DNA of 64,000 nucleotides from Chryseobacterium sp. 7 (GTDB taxonomy: Bacteria; Bacteroidota; Bacteroidia; Flavobacteriales; Weeksellaceae), in NCBI RefSeq assembly GCF_003663845.1, contig NZ_RCCA01000001.1, positions 2,790,001-2,854,000 on the forward strand. Direction: 5' to 3'. Each line of letters starts with the position of its first letter. The first letter of the stretch is position 1. Shown in pieces: positions 53,969 through 61,187 of the stretch. The notes below the pieces were generated by a model. That model ran no database searches. It saw only the letters and a program-made list of their open reading frames with translations, and was not told the origin of the DNA. Made by a program: the position numbers and the translations under genes.

Positions 53969-54646
53969 TTACAAATGATTCTTTGTTTTTTTGCGGGGAT
54001 CTGAAAGATAATAATGCCATAATATCATAGATGCTACTGACCGGAAAGGTGTCCATTGTTCCGTAATTTCCAGAATTTCATCTCTGGTAACTGTGGGAGA
54101 AAGCTTTTTCAGACGCTTTAATGCATTGACAGCTGCGAGGTCTCCAATAGGAAAAATATCTGTTCTTTGGAGTGTAAACATTAAATAGACATCAATGGTC
54201 CAGTTTCCGATGCCTTTTAGCCGGATTAATGTTTCCCGAACTTCATCATTAGACATTACTGCTATTTTTTCAAGGTTGATTTCTCCATTTACAATCGCCT
54301 GAGCCAGCCCTCTTATATAAATTGTTTTCTGACGGCTTACGTAGCACGCTCTCATTTCATCATCGCTGAGTTTTAGGATCTGCTCCGGGGTTAATTCTTT
54401 TGTTTTTTCTTTTAACTGTTGCAGTGCTGCCAATGCTGATGCTAATGAAACCTGCTGTTCCAGAATAATATGAACAAGCGTTTCAAAAGTATTTCCTCTT
54501 GTCCACATTGGAGGATAGCCATGGGCTTCAAGAACTGATTTTAAATCATGATCATAATGGGCTAAATGCTCACACAGATTATGGAAATTTTCTGAGTTGA
54601 ATGTTTCAGCTTCTATTTCAGGATGTTTAATATTTTTATTCATCAT
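53969..54646 (-). CDS. AlkA-type DNA-3-methyladenine glycosylase
   Basis: A 225-aa HhH-GPD glycosylase: hairpin-helix-hairpin 'LKGIGNWTIDVYLM' (143-156) and the catalytic Asp in 'FPIGDLAAVNAL' (D169). It removes alkylated bases such as 3-methyladenine. It lacks the N-terminal Ada-like domain of long AlkA. It is the last gene of tetR-MFS-ogt-alkA, 12 nt after ogt. An alternative start one codon later is equally possible. Confidence 0.9.
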   Translation of the reverse strand: MMNKNIKHPEIEAETFNSENFHNLCEHLAHYDHDLKSVLEAHGYPPMWTRGNTFETLVHIILEQQVSLASALAALQQLKEKTKELTPEQILKLSDDEMRACYVSRQKTIYIRGLAQAIVNGEINLEKIAVMSNDEVRETLIRLKGIGNWTIDVYLMFTLQRTDIFPIGDLAAVNALKRLKKLSPTVTRDEILEITEQWTPFRSVASMILWHYYLSDPRKKTKNHL

Positions 54647-54658
54647 AGGTATTTTGGG

Positions 54659-55174
54659 TTAAAATAAAGAAGGCATTGTAAATCCCTTTTCCAGATCCAG
54701 AAGAATGGATTTATTTTTTAAACCTCCTGCAAAACCTGTAAGTTTTCCGGACGCTCCAATGATCCTGTGGCAGGGAACGATAATAGATATCGGATTTTTG
54801 TTTAAAGCGCCGCCTACAGCACGAACCGCTTTCACATCACCCAGAATTTTTGCCAGCTCACCATAGGTTTTTGTATTTCCGTATGGAACTTTTAATAATG
54901 ATTCCCAGACTTTTACCTGAAAATCGGTTCCTTTAAAATCCAGCGGTACGGTAAAAACGGTTCTGCTGTTTTCAAAATATTCTTTCAGCTCCTTTTCTGT
55001 TTGTACAATAATCGGATGATCATCTTTTTTTAAAGGATCAGAAAGTTTTGTTCTTATATAATCTTCTCTTTCCCAGATAATGGCAGCAAGACCTTTATCA
55101 GACGCAATAACTCTGATTAAACCTACAGGCGAGTTTACATCTTTATAGAACAATTGAATCGGATTTTCCATCAT
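54659..55174 (-). CDS. ogt: Methylated-DNA-protein-cysteine methyltransferase
   Basis: A 171-aa O6-alkylguanine transferase. The acceptor cysteine is in 'IIVPCHRIIGASG' (C135), with the arginine finger/HTH region 'KAVRAVGGALNKNP' (115-128) before it. A suicide repair protein that moves the alkyl group to itself. Its start overlaps the MFS stop by 4 nt (ATGA), and alkA follows 12 nt later. Confidence 0.93.
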   Translation of the reverse strand: MMENPIQLFYKDVNSPVGLIRVIASDKGLAAIIWEREDYIRTKLSDPLKKDDHPIIVQTEKELKEYFENSRTVFTVPLDFKGTDFQVKVWESLLKVPYGNTKTYGELAKILGDVKAVRAVGGALNKNPISIIVPCHRIIGASGKLTGFAGGLKNKSILLDLEKGFTMPSLF

Positions 55175-56583
55175 GCTTTTATAACTTTTTGATTATTTTC
55201 TTTTACGGGCTCAGAAGCGGGTAATATTTGCAGCATCAGCCCTACTATTGCCAGACAGATGAGTACACAAATAATTCCAAAGTGATAGGCCGTCTGCCAG
55301 CTTTCCTTCGAAAAATAGAAAAATACTCCGCCAATCACGCTTACACCTAATGCTGAAGCGGTCTGCTGAAAGGTAGAATATATTCCTGCCGCACCTCCTG
55401 CATATTGTGGCGGAACATTTTTAAGGGCAACATTCAGTAATGAAGGAAGAACAAGACCATTTCCGAACCCCCATACTGCCATCAACCCTATTACCAATCC
55501 GGTACTGATTCCAGGTTTCCAAAGCGTCATCTGGAGATAAAATGCGATGAAAAGAATTACTACTCCTACCTGCAATACTCTCTTCCCGTATTTTACGATC
55601 AGACGTGATGCCATTACAGACGAAACGACAAACAGAATTCCCGGTGCAATAAAATATAATCCGGAATCCAACGCTGAAATTCCAAGCCCGTTCTGAAGAT
55701 ACACAGCACTTAGTAATAAATAGGCGGTATGAAGCATAAAGTGAAACAAAACTGCTGTGAGCCCGATATTGAAGTCTTTTATTTTGAATAACCTGACATC
55801 TATTAAAGGGTTACCGTTTTTACTCAACTTATTTTTTTGGTTATAGATAAAAATACCAAACAGAATAAAGGACAGAATCAAAAGTGCGAAACTCCACAAA
55901 GGCCATCCGGATTCCCTTCCCTGAATCAGCGGGTAAATAAGGGAAAAAAGCGCAAACGTTAGAATTATAATTCCTGTGTAATCAAATTTTGTATTTTCAT
56001 GTTTGGGGGTTTCAGTGACATATTTATGGGTTGCCCAAAGAGTAATAATTCCTATGGGAAGATTAATAAAGAAAACCAGCCTCCAGCCTTCTATCACCCA
56101 ATGGGTGTCTGATAAATATCCTCCGAGCACCTGGCCAATTGCGGCAGCCGTTCCCAGTGTAATTCCATAGAGTCCAAAGGCTTTTGCCCGTTCTTTTGTA
56201 TCTGTAAAAAGCACCTGAATGAATGCAATAGTCTGCGGAACCATAAATGAAGCACTTAATCCCTGAAAAAAACGTGTGACATTCAATTGTAATGCTGATT
56301 GTGACAATCCGCATAAACAGGACGCCACTGTAAAAGCCAGCATTCCCCAGAAGAACACTTTTTTCCTGCCAAAATGATCTCCTGCCCTTCCTCCGGTAAT
56401 CAGAAATGCGGCATAACCCAAAAGATATCCGGCAATAACAAACTGCATTTCGCCATCGTTAGCATGAATTCCTTTTTTAATAGTAGGAATGGCTATATTG
56501 ATAATAAATACATCAATCACAGAAAGTAAAGGGGCAGCCAAAACAATAATCAGTTCCAGCCATTTATTATTGGTAGTTTTCAT
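55171..56583 (-). CDS. MFS transporter, DHA2 (14-helix) drug efflux type
   Basis: A 470-aa membrane protein with about 14 helices. Motif A 'GGRAGDHFGRKKVFF' (about 59-73) and the motif-C-like 'GTAAAIGQVLGGYL' (about 149-162) are clear, and the early 'LLSVIDVFIINIAIPTIKKG' is typical of DHA2. Exports hydrophobic or cationic compounds with H+ antiport. It starts 1 nt after the TetR stop region (56585) and overlaps ogt, so it is the second gene of the TetR-controlled operon; placing it with two alkylation-repair genes suggests a response to an alkylating toxin (inference). Confidence 0.88.
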   Translation of the reverse strand: MKTTNNKWLELIIVLAAPLLSVIDVFIINIAIPTIKKGIHANDGEMQFVIAGYLLGYAAFLITGGRAGDHFGRKKVFFWGMLAFTVASCLCGLSQSALQLNVTRFFQGLSASFMVPQTIAFIQVLFTDTKERAKAFGLYGITLGTAAAIGQVLGGYLSDTHWVIEGWRLVFFINLPIGIITLWATHKYVTETPKHENTKFDYTGIIILTFALFSLIYPLIQGRESGWPLWSFALLILSFILFGIFIYNQKNKLSKNGNPLIDVRLFKIKDFNIGLTAVLFHFMLHTAYLLLSAVYLQNGLGISALDSGLYFIAPGILFVVSSVMASRLIVKYGKRVLQVGVVILFIAFYLQMTLWKPGISTGLVIGLMAVWGFGNGLVLPSLLNVALKNVPPQYAGGAAGIYSTFQQTASALGVSVIGGVFFYFSKESWQTAYHFGIICVLICLAIVGLMLQILPASEPVKENNQKVIKA

Positions 56584-56584
56584 T

Positions 56585-57148
56585 TTAAATCAGTTTTTGA
56601 ATAATTTTCTTTGCAGACTGTATCTCGTCCGGCTTTTTAAAAACCGATGCTGTAACGATAGAACCTTCCAGCATTACATAAATTGTTTCAGCCAATTCTT
56701 CGTCTGAGAGGATCTTTTTATGGTCTGAATTTTTAACAAGCATTTTTATAAATTCTTTACTGTGAATTTTAGTTTTCTGAATTTCTGCCAAAACCCTCGG
56801 GTCACTTGTTCCGGCTTCATCATTGGCTTTAACAAACGGGCAGCCACCATACTGTCTGATTTCCTGCCTTTGAGTATGATGATCAAAAATGGCTAATAGC
56901 TTTTCTTTTGGATCATGAACTGCATTTAGACTGGCTTCCAATCTGCTGAACCAAAGTTGATGCATACGCTGAATATAGGCAATCAGTAAGTCTGTTTTTG
57001 TTTCAAAATGCTTGTATAATGAAGCTTTTGCAATATCAGATTCGCTGATAATCTGATTAATTCCGGTATTACTATACCCCTGTTCGTAGAATAATTTTTC
57101 TGCGGTATCTAAAATTTTGTCAATAACAACCTGACCTCTCTGTTTCAT
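56585..57148 (-). CDS. TetR-family repressor
   Basis: A 187-aa regulator with an N-terminal TetR HTH ('LDTAEKLFYEQGYSNTGINQ', 'IISESDIAKASLYKHFETK') and a C-terminal ligand/dimer domain with 'YGGCPFVKANDEAG' as in TetR_C subfamilies linked to MFS pumps. First gene of the operon. A perfect 13-bp-arm inverted repeat at 57163-57192 is the likely operator, so autorepression and control of MFS-ogt-alkA are inferred. The -7 box is very close to the start codon. Confidence 0.9.
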   Translation of the reverse strand: MKQRGQVVIDKILDTAEKLFYEQGYSNTGINQIISESDIAKASLYKHFETKTDLLIAYIQRMHQLWFSRLEASLNAVHDPKEKLLAIFDHHTQRQEIRQYGGCPFVKANDEAGTSDPRVLAEIQKTKIHSKEFIKMLVKNSDHKKILSDEELAETIYVMLEGSIVTASVFKKPDEIQSAKKIIQKLI

Positions 57149-57151
57149 AAA

Positions 57152-57192
57152 ACAAAGATATGCATTAAATAGACAGATTTGTCTATTTAATG
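57152..57192 (-). promoter_or_regulatory. Promoter and operator of the tetR-MFS-ogt-alkA operon
   Basis: CATTAAATAGACA (57163-57175) and TGTCTATTTAATG (57180-57192) are perfect 13-bp inverted arms with a 4-nt spacer, a typical TetR operator. Just inside lies the minus-strand -7 box TATCTTTG (57159-57152), only 3 nt before the ATG at 57148, so the operator covers the core promoter and the mRNA would be almost leaderless. Confidence 0.75.
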
Positions 57193-57241
57193 TTTTAACT
57201 TTTCTCTATTTATTTCATTGATTATTTCTTTCATTATTCAA

Positions 57242-57278
57242 ATAAGTCCATAACATCAATGCTATGGACTTATATTTT
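57242..57278 (-). terminator. Hairpin after the AraC gene at 57298
   Basis: Perfect 11-bp arms ATAAGTCCATA/TATGGACTTAT (57242-57252 with 57263-57273) with a 10-nt loop, 24 nt after the AraC stop. T-rich flanks on both strands; it also separates the AraC gene from the tetR promoter. Confidence 0.6.
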
Positions 57279-57297
57279 TAAAATTATTTCAGATTTT

Positions 57298-58218
57298 TTA
57301 CTGAAAAGAAGTTCTGAATTCTAATGGGGAAAGCCGGGTTTTATTTTTAAACAGTTTAGTAAAAGACTGTGGATGCCCAAAACCCAATTCGTAGGCAATC
57401 TCACTTACGGATAAGTCCGTTGTAGAAAGCTTTTCTTTTGCCTTTTCAATCAGTTTTTCATGGATCAGCTGCTGGGTACTTTGCCCGGTAAGCGTTTTCA
57501 AAAGCCTGCTGAGATAATTGGGAGAAATCCCGAGTTCAACAGCAACCAACTGCACTGTAGGCAATCCTTTTAAAATCAAATCCTTATCATTTAAATAATC
57601 ATCTAACAAAACTTCCAAACGGTCCAGAATGGTATGATTGGTCATTTTTCTGGTGATAAACTGGCGTTCGTAGAACCTTTCGGAATAATTGAGCAGTGTT
57701 TCAATATGCGAAATGATAATATTCTGACTGAATTTATCGATAACCAAATGATATTCCTGTTCAATATTTTCTATAATTCCGTTAATGGTAAGTTCTTCTT
57801 TTTTTGAAAGAAACAGGGCTTCATTCACAGAATAATCAAAAAAATCATATTGCTTTATGGTCTTGCCCAGTGAGGTATGCCACAGAAAATCCGGATGAAT
57901 CAGCAGCATCCACCCAGATTGATTTTCCTGTACATGGGAATCTGTTTCAATTCTAAAAATCTGGTTCGGGGAAATAAAAAATAGCGTTCCTTCATCAAAA
58001 TCATACTCCTGTTGACCGTATTTTAATTTTCCGTTCATTCCTATTTTTAAAGAAATCTGGTAAAAATCCAGAATCCAGTTGACTTCGCCTATATCGGCGG
58101 GCCGTTTTACCTCTTTATAATCAATCACGCTAATCAACGGATGTTCAGGAGGTGGTAATCCTCTTGAACGGTGAAATTCTGTGATGGTTTTTATTCTTTT
58201 AACAGCCCGCTTTTCCAT
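57298..58218 (-). CDS. AraC-family transcriptional regulator
   Basis: A 306-aa regulator from ATG 58218 (MEKRAVKRIKTITEFH); the open frame runs 35 codons further upstream, but this start gives the same length as the paralogue at 30174-31094. N-terminal cupin-like sensor, C-terminal AraC domain with 'PTVQLVAVELGISPNYLSRL' and 'LSVSEIAYELGFGHPQSFTK'. The NmrA-like reductase gene precedes it on the same strand, and the pair mirrors the SDR-AraC pair at 30-32 kb. Confidence 0.88.
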   Translation of the reverse strand: MEKRAVKRIKTITEFHRSRGLPPPEHPLISVIDYKEVKRPADIGEVNWILDFYQISLKIGMNGKLKYGQQEYDFDEGTLFFISPNQIFRIETDSHVQENQSGWMLLIHPDFLWHTSLGKTIKQYDFFDYSVNEALFLSKKEELTINGIIENIEQEYHLVIDKFSQNIIISHIETLLNYSERFYERQFITRKMTNHTILDRLEVLLDDYLNDKDLILKGLPTVQLVAVELGISPNYLSRLLKTLTGQSTQQLIHEKLIEKAKEKLSTTDLSVSEIAYELGFGHPQSFTKLFKNKTRLSPLEFRTSFQ

Positions 58219-58416
58219 ATCTATAAAATTACAAATTGTTTTTACAGTGAACACTGTCCATTTCTTCTGAATGTAGTTTTCAACTTTTGTGGTTAAAGTA
58301 ATAATTTGCTTATTCTTAAACATTTTAGAAACTTAGATAAACTTCTTTCATGAAAGAATATTTTCTTCATCCTATTAAAATGTTTAAAAACTTTTGTGAC
58401 TTTTGTGGTTTGATAT

Positions 58417-59328
58417 TTACTCTTCATCATTTTTATAAACAGCAGCAAATTCCTTTGCAAAATCTTCCAGTTTTACCTTTCCTAAAATGGGTTGATGCTG
58501 ATTATAATCTTCATATAAAATTCCGCTTCCCTGACTTGCCTGAGTTTCTACAAAACCTTTAGCTACCTGCTCATTAAATCCAATTTCCAGCCAGTTTTTC
58601 AATAATTCTTCATCTGAAATCACTTTCCACTGAAGATCTGGTTTTCCGATGGCATCACCCAAAGCTTTTGCAATTTCATTAGGAGAAACTTCATCACTGG
58701 CTACGTACCGTACCGTTCTTCCTTCAAATGACTTTTCAGTTTCCTCTGCTACAACGGCTGCAATATCCAGCGGAGAAACCCAGGACTCTTTCCGATCTCC
58801 TCCCCAGTTGGAAATAATAGCCCCTTTGTTTTTGATCGTGCTGATGAATGAAAACATATTGAAATAAATACCTACCGGACGAATAAATTTAATGGCAACA
58901 TCATCCGGAAGCTGCTCTAGGATCTGCTCTACATAATGATGAAATACAATAATCCCCGTTCCTTTATCTGTATGAGCTCCAATACTGCTGAGATGGATAA
59001 TTTTTTTCACTCCTGAACGCTCTACAGCAGTTTTGTAATGATGACCAATTTCACTGATCTTTCCGATAAAATCAATGTTTTTATCAAATAAATCACCTGC
59101 CGCTTCCATGGTTTCCATAAGATAGACAATATCTGCTCCGGTAAATGTTTCGGTGAGAAAACCTGGATCAAACATACTGCCTATAGCGGCTTTTGCGCCT
59201 AAAGCTTCAATAGCTTCCCTTCTCTTTTCATTACTGCTGATCACCGTTACCGAGTGTCCTTTTTCTACCAGTTCTTTGGTAAGCGGCTTTCCAATGTTCC
59301 CGATGGAACCTGTTAAAACAATATTCAT
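58417..59328 (-). CDS. NmrA-like NAD(P)-binding reductase
   Basis: A 303-aa atypical SDR: nucleotide-binding 'VLTGSIGNIGKPLTKELVEK' (4-23, GxxGxxG), then 'VKKIIHLSSIGAH' and 'PVGIYFNMFSFI', as in NmrA/QOR2-like quinone or redox-sensing proteins; no YxxxK site is clear. Substrate unknown. It is divergent from the small membrane-protein gene on its right, and an AraC regulator gene follows, which may control it. Confidence 0.85.
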   Translation of the reverse strand: MNIVLTGSIGNIGKPLTKELVEKGHSVTVISSNEKRREAIEALGAKAAIGSMFDPGFLTETFTGADIVYLMETMEAAGDLFDKNIDFIGKISEIGHHYKTAVERSGVKKIIHLSSIGAHTDKGTGIIVFHHYVEQILEQLPDDVAIKFIRPVGIYFNMFSFISTIKNKGAIISNWGGDRKESWVSPLDIAAVVAEETEKSFEGRTVRYVASDEVSPNEIAKALGDAIGKPDLQWKVISDEELLKNWLEIGFNEQVAKGFVETQASQGSGILYEDYNQHQPILGKVKLEDFAKEFAAVYKNDEE

Positions 59329-59482
59329 TTTTTTATTTTTTTGTTGGTGTAAAATTCCGGAATGCTCCTAAAGAAAACTTCGCCGGATCTATCTTCTTCT
59401 TAGTCAAAAAGAAAATCTGAAAAATAAATGTATTTTTTTCATCAAACAAGGCACTTTTTAACACTTTTTTAATCTACAATGG

Positions 59483-59513
59483 TTGCACCTGGTGGTAACT
59501 TTGCCTACCTTTG
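59483..59513 (+). promoter_or_regulatory. Bacteroidota promoter of the small membrane-protein gene
   Basis: -33 TTG (59483-59485), 20-nt spacer and -7 TACCTTTG (59506-59513), an exact match to TAnnTTTG. The predicted transcript would begin at about the ATG at 59521, so the ORF extension from 59479 overlaps the promoter and is not translated. Confidence 0.65.
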
Positions 59514-59520
59514 TACTGGG

Positions 59521-59979
59521 ATGCGGAAAAGGTTTTATCAATATTTATACAGTCTGTTGTTTGCGTGGCTTACCGTTTTAGGTTGGTATTACGGGCAAAT
59601 TCAGCAGTATATTTCAACAGATATTTCTTCAGGCCTTCACTTTACTACTGATCTTCTGGTTCATCAGAAAAAAAGCATTGATGATTCTTTTGCGTTTATC
59701 AATAACCATGAGGCCAATGATGCTTACAATATCAGCCACCCCCGCTACAACAAAATCAGAGCAAATCTTTCTGAAAACGACAACGAAAATGATGAAAATG
59801 TAGAAACATTCGGTTCTACAGAATTTCTTGCGCTTTTCAAAGATGGGTTCTGGCACTTGATTTCGGGCTTCGTCACTACTTTTCACAACAGACAAATTGC
59901 TGTTTCACTCGCTCAGTCAGAACATTTAAAACCTTTACACGATGATCTGTACATCCAGTACAGGGTCATCAGACTGTGA
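59521..59979 (+). CDS. Small unknown membrane-anchored protein upstream of an RND pump
   Basis: A 152-aa protein from ATG 59521 (MRKRFYQYLYS). One hydrophobic segment near the N-terminus (~8-26, 'YLYSLLFAWLTVLGWYYGQ') may anchor or export it. The rest is polar, with an acidic Asn/Asp/Glu-rich stretch (~83-97), and ends 'LYIQYRVIRL'. I do not recognise the family. It has its own promoter and lies 107 nt before the RND adaptor on the same strand, so read-through into the efflux operon is possible. Confidence 0.65.
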   Translation: MRKRFYQYLYSLLFAWLTVLGWYYGQIQQYISTDISSGLHFTTDLLVHQKKSIDDSFAFINNHEANDAYNISHPRYNKIRANLSENDNENDENVETFGSTEFLALFKDGFWHLISGFVTTFHNRQIAVSLAQSEHLKPLHDDLYIQYRVIRL

Positions 59980-60086
59980 TTTTATACTAATTTTTCCGAA
60001 AACTTTTTATTAGGCTTTCAAATCTTATTTGAGAGCTGGTAACTCTATTTTTTCAATTATAAATTATTATAAAAACAATATTTATC

Positions 60087-61172
60087 ATGGTCAAGAAAAG
60101 TCTCATGTATATCAACTTGTGCCTTATTTTCTTGTTTGCAGGCTGTCAATCTGAAAAAAAAGAAAAAACAGAAGCAGCGTCATTCAACGTTACAAGCCCG
60201 CTTATAAAAGATACTTTGGTTAACAAAGATTATGTTGCGCAAATCCGTTCTATTAATCATATTGAGCTTCGTGCACAGGAAAAAGGATACATCCAGTCTA
60301 TTTATGTAGATGAAGGGCAGTTTGTACAGAAAGGACAGCTGATGTTTAAAATCATGCCTAATCTTTATGAATCTGATGTAAACCGCGCCAAAGCGGAAAC
60401 CAAATATGCAGAAATCGAATATCAGAATACCAAAAACCTTTCCGATAAAAACATCGTTGCTCCTCAGGAAATGGCTATGGCTAAGGCAAGATATGAAAAA
60501 GCTCAGGCCGAGCTTTCTTCAATGAATACCCATTTGAGATTCACAGAAATTCGAGCTCCCTTTACTGGTATTGTAGGAAAATTACATGTAAGAAAAGGAA
60601 GCCTTGTAGATGAAGGCGAGCTGGTAACTGAACTTTCAGATAACAGTAAAATGTGGGTATACTTCAATGTACCGGAAGCTGAATATCTTAATCAGATGGA
60701 TGCTAAAAAAGATAACAGTCCAATGCATGTACGCCTGAGAATGGCCAACGGCAAAGAGTTCACCCAGGACGGTATTGTACAAACCATTGAATCTGATTTT
60801 GATAATGAAACAGGAAACATCGCTTACAGGGCTACTTTCCCGAATCCAAAAGGACTTTTGAGATACGGTGAAACCGGAAATATCGTCATCACATCACCTT
60901 ATGCCAATGCCATGATGATTCCACAGAAAGCTACTTTTGAAGAGCTGGAAAAGAAGTATGCCTATGTGATCGGTAAAGATGGTGAAGTACATGCAAGAGA
61001 AATAAAGGTTGCTGCTGAACTACCACACATTTATGTAGTTTCTTCAGGGCTTGGAAAGGATGAAAGAATCCTTCTGGAAGGTCTTAGAATGGTTCAGGAA
61101 AACCAAAAGATCAGCTCAAAGTATCAAAACCCTGAAAAAGTAATGTCTAATCTGGATCTGTACGCCGAGTAA
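60087..61172 (+). CDS. RND efflux periplasmic adaptor lipoprotein (AcrA/MexA type)
   Basis: A 361-aa membrane-fusion protein with lipobox 'LFAGC' (C20). 'HIELRAQEKGYIQSIYVDEG' begins the lipoyl domain, 'QFVQKGQLMFKIMPNLYE' precedes the helical hairpin (~95-150), and 'LRFTEIRAPFTGIVGKLHVR' completes it, followed by the beta-barrel domain. Bridges an inner-membrane RND pump with an outer-membrane channel. The pump gene starts 15 nt downstream; no TolC-type gene is visible before the window ends. Confidence 0.92.
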   Translation: MVKKSLMYINLCLIFLFAGCQSEKKEKTEAASFNVTSPLIKDTLVNKDYVAQIRSINHIELRAQEKGYIQSIYVDEGQFVQKGQLMFKIMPNLYESDVNRAKAETKYAEIEYQNTKNLSDKNIVAPQEMAMAKARYEKAQAELSSMNTHLRFTEIRAPFTGIVGKLHVRKGSLVDEGELVTELSDNSKMWVYFNVPEAEYLNQMDAKKDNSPMHVRLRMANGKEFTQDGIVQTIESDFDNETGNIAYRATFPNPKGLLRYGETGNIVITSPYANAMMIPQKATFEELEKKYAYVIGKDGEVHAREIKVAAELPHIYVVSSGLGKDERILLEGLRMVQENQKISSKYQNPEKVMSNLDLYAE

Positions 61173-61187
61173 CCCAAAATCAGCATT

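Noticed and set aside
53850..54056. 68-aa minus-strand ORF with a hydrophobic C-terminal helix overlapping the end of alkA
   Set aside because: Most of it lies in another frame of alkA, its start is inside that gene, and the rest is AT-rich spacer; a membrane-like stretch can arise by chance.
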